24,964 bases of DNA. It comes from CAYJAY01 sp964370715 (GTDB lineage: Bacteria; Bacillota; Clostridia; Oscillospirales; Ruminococcaceae). The notes under the pieces were generated by a model. That model saw nothing but the letters and a program-made list of their open reading frames with translations. It did no database searches and was not told where the DNA came from. Made by a program: the position numbers and the translations under genes. The stretch lies in the NCBI GenBank assembly GCA_964370715.1, contig CAYJKJ010000027.1:1-24964 (forward strand), read 5' to 3'. Below, one piece after another: positions 15,480-22,528 of the stretch. Position 1 is the stretch's first letter; every line of letters starts with the position of its first letter.

Positions 15480-16253
15480 TTAATTGTTTATTGTTCCTTT
15501 AAAAACAATGTTAGGTTTTCCCGAAAGAAACGCCGTTTTTTGTCGGTCAAACGTTATCGAAAGCGTTCCCCCTTGCATCTCAATAGGGATAATCTGTTTT
15601 TGCACAACATTGTTAATCACCGCGCTGTATGCAGTCGCAACCGCTCCCGTTCCGCATGACAACGTTTTGTTGCTCCCTTTTTCAAAAACCAGCGCTAAAA
15701 CATGGCCGTTTCTCACAGTGGCTATCTCTATATTAACGTTGTTTGCAAGCTGTTTATGTTTTTTTGTTTTTTGATATAGGCTATAAAGAAGTTGTTCCGA
15801 TATCTTATCGCAAAAAAACACAAGATGTTTGTTCCCAACATCGATAAGATCCGCCTTAAACCCACCAACGTTAAATTCATCAATTTTTTTTGGCATCCCC
15901 ATCTCGATACTAAACAAAAAGCTTTTATCTTTCAACGAAGCAACTTTAGCTAGCTTTAATCCGGCATTTGTTTCGAGGCTATAATAGCTACCATTGGTTT
16001 GGTGGTGAAGAAGTTTTGCAACCGACAATGCACCGTTCCCACACATAGCCCCTATCGTTCCGTCGCTGTTAAACATCTGCATTCTAGCATCCGCAACATC
16101 GCTTTTAGAAACTTTAATAAATCCATCTGAACCTATTCCAAAGTTTCTTTCACAAAGAGCTTTTACCCTGTCGGGCGAAACCTCAACATCTTTATTCTTG
16201 CAATCAACAACAATATAATCATTTCCAAACGATTCGATTTTTATAAAATCCAT
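15480..16253 (-). CDS. dapF: Diaminopimelate epimerase, divergent
   Basis: DapF interconverts LL- and meso-diaminopimelate for lysine and peptidoglycan. The 257-residue product keeps both catalytic Cys: Cys71 in MCGNGA and Cys200 in SCGTGA, plus FGNDYIVVD, FNSDGT and GNKH. It is shorter and more divergent than usual: the conserved Glu-Arg substrate pair reads Glu191-Lys192 (FEKGSNKT instead of WERGAGET), and MCGNGAR lacks its Arg. A related epimerase or racemase with another substrate is therefore possible. ATG 16253 is chosen over a GTG at 16265 because GAGGTGG precedes it. It is divergent from hflX and not in an operon with other lysine genes. Confidence 0.82.
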   Translation of the reverse strand: MDFIKIESFGNDYIVVDCKNKDVEVSPDRVKALCERNFGIGSDGFIKVSKSDVADARMQMFNSDGTIGAMCGNGALSVAKLLHHQTNGSYYSLETNAGLKLAKVASLKDKSFLFSIEMGMPKKIDEFNVGGFKADLIDVGNKHLVFFCDKISEQLLYSLYQKTKKHKQLANNVNIEIATVRNGHVLALVFEKGSNKTLSCGTGAVATAYSAVINNVVQKQIIPIEMQGGTLSITFDRQKTAFLSGKPNIVFKGTINN

Positions 16254-16318
16254 CTTATCCCCCACCTCACATTTTGTTTACCCATACTATGCAGTTTTTG
16301 TTTTTGTGGTTAATGTGT

Positions 16319-16324
16319 TATAAT
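16319..16324 (+). promoter_or_regulatory. Possible -10 box of hflX promoter
   Basis: A perfect TATAAT at 16319-16324, 38 bases before the hflX start codon. The upstream T/G-rich sequence offers only a weak -35 (TTTGTT or similar), so the call rests on the -10 and position. Confidence 0.45.
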
Positions 16325-16362
16325 AAAAAAATCGAAAGTATTTTTTTATTCGAGGAAAATTA

Positions 16363-17592
16363 ATGGAACAACAAACAACACAAAAAGCCGTTGTCCTAGC
16401 TTGCGACAACGAACAATATGATATCGAAAGTTCTCTTAGCGAACTTAGCGCACTTTGCGAGACGGCGGGCGCTGAAGTTATCGCCGAAGTGGTTCAAAAA
16501 AGACAGGCGAAAGACCCTAAAACATATCTTGGAAAAGGGAAGATCGACGAAGCTAGGATTATCTGCCTTGGAGAAGGGGCGGATCTTGTTATCGTAGACG
16601 ACGAGATTTCCGCATCTCAAAAACGATCGATCGAAGAGATAGTCGACGTTCCTGTCATCGACAGAACAACGCTAATCCTAGATATATTCGCTCGCCACGC
16701 CACGACGGCGGAGGGCAATCTTCAAGTTGAACTTGCTCAACAACGCTATCGTCTTGTACATCTAGCCGGCCAAGGATTGATGCTTTCTCGCCTAGGTGGA
16801 GGAATTGGAACAAGAGGACCCGGCGAAACCAAGCTCGAAACCGATAAGCGCCACATTCGCCGACGCATTAACACCCTCGAAAAACGCTTGGAGGAACTTG
16901 AAAAGCGCCGAGACCTCACGAGAAAGCGCCGAAAAAAAGAGAACGTCCCGATAGTCTCGCTTGTTGGCTACACAAACGTTGGGAAATCAAGCCTTTTAAA
17001 CACGCTAACCGGAGCGGAGGTTTTAGCGCAAGACAAACTTTTCGCAACGCTTGACACCACGACACGAAAACTTTCGGTTGGCGACCTTCAACAGATAGTG
17101 TTGGTAGATACCGTTGGCTTTGTTAGCCGTCTACCCCATGAACTTGTCGAAGCTTTTAAATCAACCCTTGAAGAGGTTGCCCAAAGCGATTTAATATTGC
17201 TGGTTGCAGACGGCTCTTCAAGAGATTTTTCGTTGCAACTTGAGGTTGCTAAAAAAACAATTGAGCAGCTGGATTGCGGACAGATACCGACAATAACCGT
17301 ATTTAATAAATGCGACCTGCTCGACACCCATTCTGCCCTGCCGGGTATCGCCGTTTCCGCTAAAACAGGTTTTGGCATACAAACGCTTATACAAGAGATA
17401 TCAAAAAATCTTGCAGAAAGGGTTGTTCGAATAACGGCGCTTATTCCGTTTGACAAACTTTCTCTAATGCCCATAATCCGAGAACATGGCAATGTTTTAG
17501 AGGAGGAATATCGAGAGGACGGGGTGTTCATAAGAGCAACTATCGACCGCTCGGTTTATAACAGAATTCAAGATTATGTAACCGGGGTTTAA
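16363..17592 (+). CDS. hflX: GTPase HflX
   Basis: A ribosome-binding GTPase that splits stalled 70S/100S ribosomes under stress. The 409-residue product has the HflX N-terminal domain (TYLGKGKIDEAR at 54-65), the Gly-rich segment GGGIGTRGPGETKLE at 145-159 that inserts into the ribosome, a charged coiled coil at about 160-193, and the G domain with G1 GYTNVGKS at 202-209, G3 DTVGF and G4 NKCD. The C-terminal domain is complete. GAGGAAAA precedes the ATG. It is transcribed divergently from dapF; no clear terminator was found before the next gene. Confidence 0.95.
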   Translation: MEQQTTQKAVVLACDNEQYDIESSLSELSALCETAGAEVIAEVVQKRQAKDPKTYLGKGKIDEARIICLGEGADLVIVDDEISASQKRSIEEIVDVPVIDRTTLILDIFARHATTAEGNLQVELAQQRYRLVHLAGQGLMLSRLGGGIGTRGPGETKLETDKRHIRRRINTLEKRLEELEKRRDLTRKRRKKENVPIVSLVGYTNVGKSSLLNTLTGAEVLAQDKLFATLDTTTRKLSVGDLQQIVLVDTVGFVSRLPHELVEAFKSTLEEVAQSDLILLVADGSSRDFSLQLEVAKKTIEQLDCGQIPTITVFNKCDLLDTHSALPGIAVSAKTGFGIQTLIQEISKNLAERVVRITALIPFDKLSLMPIIREHGNVLEEEYREDGVFIRATIDRSVYNRIQDYVTGV

Positions 17593-17628
17593 TTTTTAAA
17601 GTTTTAGCATAAATTTCAAAAAACAATG

Positions 17629-17657
17629 TTGCAGATTTCAATATATTATGTTACTAT
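17629..17657 (+). promoter_or_regulatory. Promoter of small zinc-ribbon gene
   Basis: TTGCAG at 17629-17634 and TACTAT at 17652-17657, spacer 17 bases. A second candidate, TTGTAT with TAAAAT 16 bases on, lies slightly downstream, so the start point is uncertain. Confidence 0.5.
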
Positions 17658-17729
17658 TTTTGTATTAGAGTATACCTATGCTAAAATCTTTATACAAACA
17701 AAAAAGAAAAAGAAAGAGGGTAAAAAATC

Positions 17730-18155
17730 ATGAAATTTTGTACAAGCTGCGGAAGCCAAATGGAAGACAATGCAAATTTCTGCCCCGATTGTGGCGCAAA
17801 AGAAGAGCAAGCAACCGTCAATCAACCCGAAAGCAATCCACAACCCAGATATAACCAACAGCCAGGTTATAGCAAACAACCAACCTACAACCAGCAATCA
17901 ACCTATAACCAGCAACCAACCTATAATCAACAGTTGTCCGAGAATTTTGAAAAAAAACTGGGCGGTGTTTTGGCTCTTAGTATCGTTGCTATTCTTTTCA
18001 GCTTTTTGTTTGGTATAATTTCATTAGTTTTCTACTTCCAAGCAAAAAAAGCCGTCAACGAACAAGAGTATGCTAAAGCCGTTAAAATTTCAAGAATCAC
18101 AGGAATCATTGGTATTGTTATCGGAACATTGGTATTTATAATCAATATAGTGTAG
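17730..18155 (+). CDS. Zinc-ribbon, Tyr/Gln-repeat, two-pass membrane protein
   Basis: The 141-residue product opens with a zinc ribbon (Cys4, Cys7, Cys18, Cys21: CTSCG; CPDCG), continues with a polar linker whose residues 40-69 are five hexapeptide units of the type TYNQQP, and ends with two membrane segments at about 79-104 and 118-140 joined by a loop FQAKKAVNEQEYAKAVKISR. That layout is like CD225/dispanin or DUF4190 proteins but the family is not certain. It has the same plan as the proteins at 14732-15235 and 12745-14325. AGAGGG precedes the ATG at about 9 bases. It stands between hflX and rpmB, with its own promoter. Function unknown. Confidence 0.8.
   Translation: MKFCTSCGSQMEDNANFCPDCGAKEEQATVNQPESNPQPRYNQQPGYSKQPTYNQQSTYNQQPTYNQQLSENFEKKLGGVLALSIVAILFSFLFGIISLVFYFQAKKAVNEQEYAKAVKISRITGIIGIVIGTLVFIINIV
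17847..17936 (+). repeat. Five 18-bp repeat units inside zinc-ribbon gene
   Basis: Five in-frame 18-base units encode RYNQQP, GYSKQP, TYNQQS, TYNQQP and TYNQQL. The last three are nearly identical at the DNA level (ACC TAT AAC CAG CAA), which suggests recent unit duplication and possible length variation between strains. Confidence 0.75.
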
Positions 18156-18234
18156 TTTTAATTAGCCAAAAACATCTTTATTTTGTTAATAGTGATGAGT
18201 TTAAAAGAAAATTAAATTATTAAAGAAAAAACTC

Positions 18235-18263
18235 TTGCTTTTGTAACACAAATCTGTTATTAT
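18235..18263 (+). promoter_or_regulatory. Promoter of rpmB
   Basis: TTGCTT at 18235-18240 and TATTAT at 18258-18263, spacer 17 bases, 39 bases before the rpmB start codon. Confidence 0.6.
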
Positions 18264-18301
18264 ATAAGTCGTGACTTAAAAAGCATAAGGAGGTGCAGAA
18301 A

Positions 18302-18490
18302 ATGGCTAAATGCGATATCTGCGGAAAAGGCGTAGTGTTCGGGATTAAGGTTTCCCATTCACACAGACGTTCAAACAGAACTTTTAAACCTAATGTTAAA
18401 CGTGTAAAAGCAGTTGTAGACGGATCACCTAAGCATATCAAAGCCTGCACCCGTTGCCTACGCTCGGGCAAGGTTACTCGCTCGGCATAA
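18302..18490 (+). CDS. rpmB: 50S ribosomal protein L28 (bL28)
   Basis: The 62-residue product is a complete bL28 of the large ribosomal subunit: MAKCDICGKG, then SHSHRRSNRTFKPN and the C-terminal KACTRCLRSGKV. Cys4, Cys7, Cys49 and Cys52 make it the zinc-binding (C+) form. The ATG at 18302 is preceded by AAGGAGGT at 7 bases, a near-perfect ribosome site. The gene is single, with its own promoter and terminator. C+ forms are commonly replaced under zinc limitation by C- paralogues; none is present in this window. Confidence 0.96.
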   Translation: MAKCDICGKGVVFGIKVSHSHRRSNRTFKPNVKRVKAVVDGSPKHIKACTRCLRSGKVTRSA

Positions 18491-18507
18491 TAACGTTTAA
18501 AGTTTTA

Positions 18508-18540
18508 AAAGCCTAAACTCGAAAGAGTTGGGCTTTTTTT
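18508..18540 (+). terminator. Rho-independent terminator of rpmB
   Basis: AGCCTAAACTC and GAGTTGGGCT pair across a GAAA loop with one bulged A and one G-T pair, followed by seven T. It starts about 18 bases after the rpmB stop codon. Confidence 0.85.
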
Positions 18541-18558
18541 CTTTGTTTCGACTAGACC

Positions 18559-18606
18559 AAACACCCCATAACTGTGATTGCGTTATCACAGTTATGGGGT
18601 GTTTTT
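18559..18606. terminator. Perfect 20-bp hairpin between convergent genes
   Basis: 18559-18578 is the exact inverse of 18585-18604, with a 6-base loop (TGCGTT). On the + strand it runs into TTTTTT, a textbook terminator just behind the rpmB one; on the - strand the tail is only GTTTGG, but it is the sole hairpin behind the C_GCAxxG_C_C gene that ends at 18624. It probably serves both directions. Confidence 0.8.
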
Positions 18607-18623
18607 TACTAAAAAATTTTTGT

Positions 18624-19034
18624 TTAAACCGTTTGGTTATCGGCGTTTCTTATCTGTTCAACTGCTTTAATAGCATTTTTAACAACGCTGTCGCATTCTA
18701 TGCTTTTTTGTTCGTTAACCTTCAAAATTTCGCTACAAACAGTTGCGCCCGACAGTTGTTCAAAAGCATCCATAAGTTCTCTTGTTTTTTTGTATGTTTC
18801 ATGTTTTGAACTAGTGCCCAAACCTTCGCTTGAAAAATAGCCCAAAGCTATGATAGCCCCAACGAGCGCTCCGCAGATGTTTCGAGTTCCGGCTATTCCT
18901 CCGCCAAAGCTTTCCGCCAAACGATACGCCGTGTCTTCCGATATCCCTATCTCTTTTGCATAGATGCAAAGTACAGTTTGGGAACAGTTGCACCCTCCGA
19001 AATATTGGTCGACCAATTTTAGTTTTTGTTCCAT
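18624..19034 (-). CDS. C_GCAxxG_C_C family protein
   Basis: A 136-residue protein of the C_GCAxxG_C_C family (probable redox-active or metal-binding protein), named for its Cys pattern. Here the pattern reads FGGCNCSQTVL near the N-terminus, ICGALVGAIIALG in the middle (Cys-Gly-Ala-x-x-Gly), then ATVCSEI and ESIEC-like Cys near the C-terminus. The preceding GGGIAGTRN is also typical. The biochemical role is not established. ATG 19034 follows AAAGGCGG; an in-frame TTG at 19043 is less likely. It lies 23 bases downstream of der and is the last gene of that group. Confidence 0.88.
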   Translation of the reverse strand: MEQKLKLVDQYFGGCNCSQTVLCIYAKEIGISEDTAYRLAESFGGGIAGTRNICGALVGAIIALGYFSSEGLGTSSKHETYKKTRELMDAFEQLSGATVCSEILKVNEQKSIECDSVVKNAIKAVEQIRNADNQTV

Positions 19035-19057
19035 CAGCTTCAACCGCCTTTCTTGAA

Positions 19058-20386
19058 CTATTTCGTGTTGTTGCCTCGTTCTCGAACAACTATCCTAACC
19101 GGAGTTCCCTCAAGCCCAAATGTATCACGAATTTGGTTTTCGATATATCTTTGATATGAAAAATGGAAAAGATCCGCATTGTTAACAAACATAACAAAGG
19201 TGGGCGGGCGTGTTGAAGGCTGGGTGATATAGTATATCTTGAGCCTTTTGCCTTTGTCGGATGGCGGTTGAACCCTCGCCGTTGCCCTCGCTAGAACCTC
19301 GTTTAGCATACCTGTCGTTATTCTCATTGCGTTTTGTTCATCAACAAATTTTATAAGTTCAAACAACCTATCTATTCTTATATTCTCTTTGCCCGAAATA
19401 AATATAATCGGCGCATACGACATAAACGAAAAATCATTCATATATTTTTTGCGCAGTTTATCCATCGTCTTGCCGTCTTTTTCAACAAGATCCCATTTGT
19501 TAACCGCAATTATGCAACCTTTACCCTGTTCATGCGCATAGCCTGCAACCTTGCTGTCTTGCTCTGTGAAGCCCTCTGTTGCGTCGATGAGAATAACGCA
19601 GACATCAGCTTTTTCCGCCGCAGAAAGCGCCCTCATGACGCTGTAGCGCTCGATGCTTTGCTCCACCCTAGCCTTTTTCCTCATGCCGGCTGTGTCGATA
19701 AGCAAAAACTTGCCCGCCTTGTTTTCAACCTTCGCATCAACGGCATCCCTTGTCGTTCCGGCTATCGGCGAAACGATCATTCGTTCTTCTTTCAACGCCG
19801 TGTTAAAAAGGGTGGACTTTCCGCTGTTTGGCTTTCCTATTATAGCGACCTTTATTCTGTCGTCTTCGTCTTCCTCTTCCTCGATTTCGGGAAGGTGGGA
19901 ACAAACTACATCGAGCAGATCCCCCGTTCCATGCCCATGAACCGACGACACCGCAATTGGATCGCCAAGACCTAAAGAATAGAATTCATAGAATTCCGGC
20001 GGTGGGTTGCCTACGCTGTCGCATTTGTTAACCGCCATAACAACGGGTTTTCCGCTGCGTTGAAGAATGTTTGCAACCTCATAGTCGTCCGCCGTTACCC
20101 CTGCTCTTATGTCTGCAACAAAGATTATAACATCAGCGGTATCGACCGCTATGTCTACTTGTTCTCTTATATGCACCTTTATCTCATCGTCGTTGTTTGG
20201 TTCGACTCCGCCCGTGTCAATTAGGTTAAATTTATGTATAAGCCAACTCGACTCGCCAAAAATTCTATCCCTTGTAACCCCCGGTGTGTCGTCTACAATA
20301 GCTTTTCTTTCGCCTATTAGTTTATTAAAAAGCGTTGATTTCCCAACGTTTGGTCGTCCGACAATAGCAATAGTTCCACTCGCCAT
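19058..20386 (-). CDS. der: Ribosome biogenesis GTPase Der
   Basis: Der (EngA) has two tandem G domains and a KH-like domain and acts in 50S subunit assembly. The 442-residue product shows G1 of domain 1, GRPNVGKST at 10-18, with DTPGVTRD, DTGG and NKCD; an acidic linker EEEEDEDD around 169-176; G1 of domain 2, GKPNSGKST at 184-192, with AGTTRD, DTAGMRKK and NKWD; then the KH-like end with PPTFVMFVN. AAGGAG lies about 9 bases before the ATG. It follows the DUF512 gene by 31 bases, an arrangement common in Clostridia. Confidence 0.97.
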   Translation of the reverse strand: MASGTIAIVGRPNVGKSTLFNKLIGERKAIVDDTPGVTRDRIFGESSWLIHKFNLIDTGGVEPNNDDEIKVHIREQVDIAVDTADVIIFVADIRAGVTADDYEVANILQRSGKPVVMAVNKCDSVGNPPPEFYEFYSLGLGDPIAVSSVHGHGTGDLLDVVCSHLPEIEEEEDEDDRIKVAIIGKPNSGKSTLFNTALKEERMIVSPIAGTTRDAVDAKVENKAGKFLLIDTAGMRKKARVEQSIERYSVMRALSAAEKADVCVILIDATEGFTEQDSKVAGYAHEQGKGCIIAVNKWDLVEKDGKTMDKLRKKYMNDFSFMSYAPIIFISGKENIRIDRLFELIKFVDEQNAMRITTGMLNEVLARATARVQPPSDKGKRLKIYYITQPSTRPPTFVMFVNNADLFHFSYQRYIENQIRDTFGLEGTPVRIVVRERGNNTK

Positions 20387-20417
20387 TAATTTTTCTCCTT
20401 ATATTTAAAACTGTTGT

Positions 20418-21740
20418 TCAGTTAGTTTTCCCAATTACAGCATCCAAAAGTTGTTCTCCCGATTCGATGAATACAATCGGTTTTCCAAAATGCTCCTCTA
20501 GTTGCTCCGGCGTCATATCATCTAGCAAAAGATCCATCTCGCTCCTTAAGATATTTTTTGGAAGCAAAATAACATCTCCGATTATATCTTGTTTGCCTAA
20601 GCTTTCAACTATATCTTTACCGGTCAAAAGCCCCGATACCGAAACGTTTCCGCCAAAAAATTTGTTTTTAACTTTATGCACTCTAACAGATAGTTCTGAA
20701 AAATGTTCCTTCGCCTTATCTACTAGCATTTTAATAAAATCTGCCGAGGCTTCCCCCGTTATTATATCAACGGTTGATTGTTTTTCCAAGCAAAATTCCT
20801 CTTCGAGTTTATCTTCAAGCGAAAACAAAAACTCTTCTCTTAACGTCGACAACATACCAACGCCGTTTTCAATCTGTGAAAAATCATCATAAAACGCCGT
20901 TTCGGGTATCTCTTTTTCGCTTAGCAAAAACCATTCGTCCGCCGGATAAACGATAGAAGTTCCATATTTTTTATAATTATCTTTCGCATATCTCTCGATA
21001 GTTTCAAGCAACGATATAGCATCGCTCTTGTTAAAGCATTCAAGCTTATGCAGTCCGCTTCGATGATCCGTTAACCCCGACGGCACAACCGCAATGCTTT
21101 CGACCGATGGATAAAGATTAATCAGATCCTCAACAGTTTTTTCAAGATGTTGTTTGTCGTTTATGCCTTTACACAAAACTATCTGACAGTTTATCCGAAT
21201 TCCGCCGTCTGCTAGTTTTTTGATATATCTTAGCTTTTCACCGGCAAACCTATTGCCCATAACAAAGTTTCTAAGCTCGCTATCGGTTGTATGAACCGAG
21301 ATGTTAATCGGGGTTATCTTCATCTCGATTATTCTGTCGATATCTTTATCTTCAATATTTGTCAGTGTTATATAGTTTCCGAAAAGATATGAAAGCCTCT
21401 CGTCGTCATCCTTGAAATAAAGCGGTTCTCTCATCCCTTTTGGAAGTTGGTCTATAAAACAAAACAGACATTTGTTTCTACAGGAATGTTGTTTATCCAT
21501 CAAAAATGTTTCAAACAAAAACCCAACATCTTCAAATTCTTTTTTTGAAACGTTAAACTCTTCAACGTTTCCGTTTGGGCGTTCGATCTCAAGCAAAAGT
21601 TTCTTTTCTGTCGAATAAAATCCATAATCCAAAATATCATTTATAGGCTTTTTGTTAATCGAAATAAGCTTTGAATGTTTTTCTATATTAAGTTTTTCCG
21701 CAACAGAACCGATGTTAGCGCCAATTATTTCAACCGACAT
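20418..21740 (-). CDS. DUF512 family, radical-SAM-like protein with PDZ-like domain
   Basis: The 440-residue product has a PDZ-like N-terminal domain (GSVAEKLNIEKHSKLISINK), the radical-SAM-type Cys87-x3-Cys91-x2-Cys94 cluster in SCRNKCLFCFIDQLPKGMR, a TIM-barrel-like core with NISVHTTD and GINCQIVLCKGIND-type strands, and the DUF512 C-terminal part (ITGEASADF; FGGNVSVSGLLTG). The reaction is unknown. It is widespread in Bacillota and usually sits next to der, as here, which hints at a link with ribosome assembly or RNA/protein modification; this is inference from neighbourhood. ATG 21740 gives the standard start; AAAGG lies 13 bases upstream, and other in-frame starts (ATG 21752, TTG 21761) fit the ribosome site worse. 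Confidence 0.9.
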   Translation of the reverse strand: MSVEIIGANIGSVAEKLNIEKHSKLISINKKPINDILDYGFYSTEKKLLLEIERPNGNVEEFNVSKKEFEDVGFLFETFLMDKQHSCRNKCLFCFIDQLPKGMREPLYFKDDDERLSYLFGNYITLTNIEDKDIDRIIEMKITPINISVHTTDSELRNFVMGNRFAGEKLRYIKKLADGGIRINCQIVLCKGINDKQHLEKTVEDLINLYPSVESIAVVPSGLTDHRSGLHKLECFNKSDAISLLETIERYAKDNYKKYGTSIVYPADEWFLLSEKEIPETAFYDDFSQIENGVGMLSTLREEFLFSLEDKLEEEFCLEKQSTVDIITGEASADFIKMLVDKAKEHFSELSVRVHKVKNKFFGGNVSVSGLLTGKDIVESLGKQDIIGDVILLPKNILRSEMDLLLDDMTPEQLEEHFGKPIVFIESGEQLLDAVIGKTN

Positions 21741-21770
21741 ACTTTCGACCATGCCTTTCAAAAATAAAGA

Positions 21771-21811
21771 TTAAAAAACAAAAGAGAGGGTTTTTTTACA
21801 AAACCCCCTCC
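21771..21811 (-). terminator. Rho-independent terminator of rpmF
   Basis: On the - strand GAGGGGGTTTT pairs with AAAACCCTCTC (one G-T pair, loop of about 5 bases) and runs into TTTTGTTTTTT. It begins about 10 bases after the rpmF stop and ends about 30 bases before the DUF512 start, so DUF512-der expression depends on read-through or on a promoter I cannot see. Confidence 0.85.
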
Positions 21812-21818
21812 GTACGCA

Positions 21819-22007
21819 CTAAACGTCAAGATCTTTTTTGATAACTTCCCTGCCTTTATAGAAACCGCAGTTTCCACAAGCTCTGTGAGGCATCGCAAGC
21901 TCTCCGCAATGTGAGCACTTTGTGAAGTTAGGCATTTCAAGTTTCCACACCGAGGAGCGCCGTTTATCACGTCGAGCCTTGGAAACCCTTCTTTTTGGTA
22001 CAGCCAT
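21819..22007 (-). CDS. rpmF: 50S ribosomal protein L32 (bL32)
   Basis: The 62-residue product begins MAVPKRRVSKARRDKRR and has the zinc ribbon Cys31, Cys34, Cys44, Cys47 (CSHC; CGNC), the complete zinc-type bL32 of the large ribosomal subunit. GGGAGGTG lies 7 bases before the ATG. Promoter and terminator flank it closely, so it can be expressed alone. The usual neighbour yceD (DUF177) is absent; a small P-loop gene lies upstream instead. Confidence 0.97.
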   Translation of the reverse strand: MAVPKRRVSKARRDKRRSSVWKLEMPNFTKCSHCGELAMPHRACGNCGFYKGREVIKKDLDV

Positions 22008-22062
22008 TCTTTAGCACCTCCCACGATGATTTTTTTAGCATGCATTCATAACACGCCTAATT

Positions 22063-22090
22063 ATTATACCATAAACAAATTATATGTCAA
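22063..22090 (-). promoter_or_regulatory. Promoter of rpmF
   Basis: On the - strand TTGACA (22090-22085) and TATAAT (22068-22063) with a 16-base spacer: both boxes are consensus. The -10 is preceded by TGG. The start would be near 22056, a leader of about 50 bases. Confidence 0.8.
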
Positions 22091-22097
22091 TATATAT

Positions 22098-22499
22098 TTA
22101 GATATATTTTTTAATTTCTTCGGGTGCATTTTTCTCGTCGGTAGAAACTGTTATAACAACCTTTATGTTGTTTTCGGTTATTGCGTTAATCTTCTCAAGA
22201 AGGTCCGCAAGCCCTTCGATTCCGCCACCGATTTTCAAAATACCATCGATGTAAACTTCGCTTATATCATAGTTCCCTGCCAAAATGCCCGAAAAGAAGC
22301 CATAGAAATGGTCATAACCTCTAATCATATAATCGTCTACATCGATGAGGCGAACCGAATGATCGATGTTGAATGTAAGTTTCATTGATTTTTCGATACA
22401 AACAATGCTTCCCTCGTTGCTCTTAGCCGATTCGTTGATCATTTCGATCATTGTTTTGGTTTTTCCCGATCCTTTATCCCCAAAAATTAATTGAATCAT
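22098..22499 (-). CDS. Small P-loop ATPase-like protein, unknown function
   Basis: The 133-residue product starts with a Walker A loop, GDKGSGKT at 7-14, directly after a beta strand (IQLIF), and has a possible Walker B strand in SEVYIDGILK and a later strand KVVITVS. It is too short for most NTPase families: there is no clear nucleotide-kinase lid, G4 motif or AAA arginine finger. It could be a single-domain P-loop protein of the RecA/AAA type; proteins like it are found in Clostridia without assigned roles. AAGGAG lies about 9 bases before the ATG, 29 bases after the pgi stop, so it is probably co-transcribed with pgi. Confidence 0.75.
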   Translation of the reverse strand: MIQLIFGDKGSGKTKTMIEMINESAKSNEGSIVCIEKSMKLTFNIDHSVRLIDVDDYMIRGYDHFYGFFSGILAGNYDISEVYIDGILKIGGGIEGLADLLEKINAITENNIKVVITVSTDEKNAPEEIKKYI

Positions 22500-22528
22500 A
22501 GCGTTTTTCTCCTTATATTTGTATTTTT

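Noticed and set aside
18811..19089. A 92-codon - strand frame across the der/C_GCAxxG_C_C junction
   Set aside because: It is out of frame with both clear genes and lacks a ribosome site or family features.
21758..22045. A 95-codon frame overlapping rpmF
   Set aside because: It is another frame of the certain rpmF gene plus its terminator; the product is unlike known proteins.
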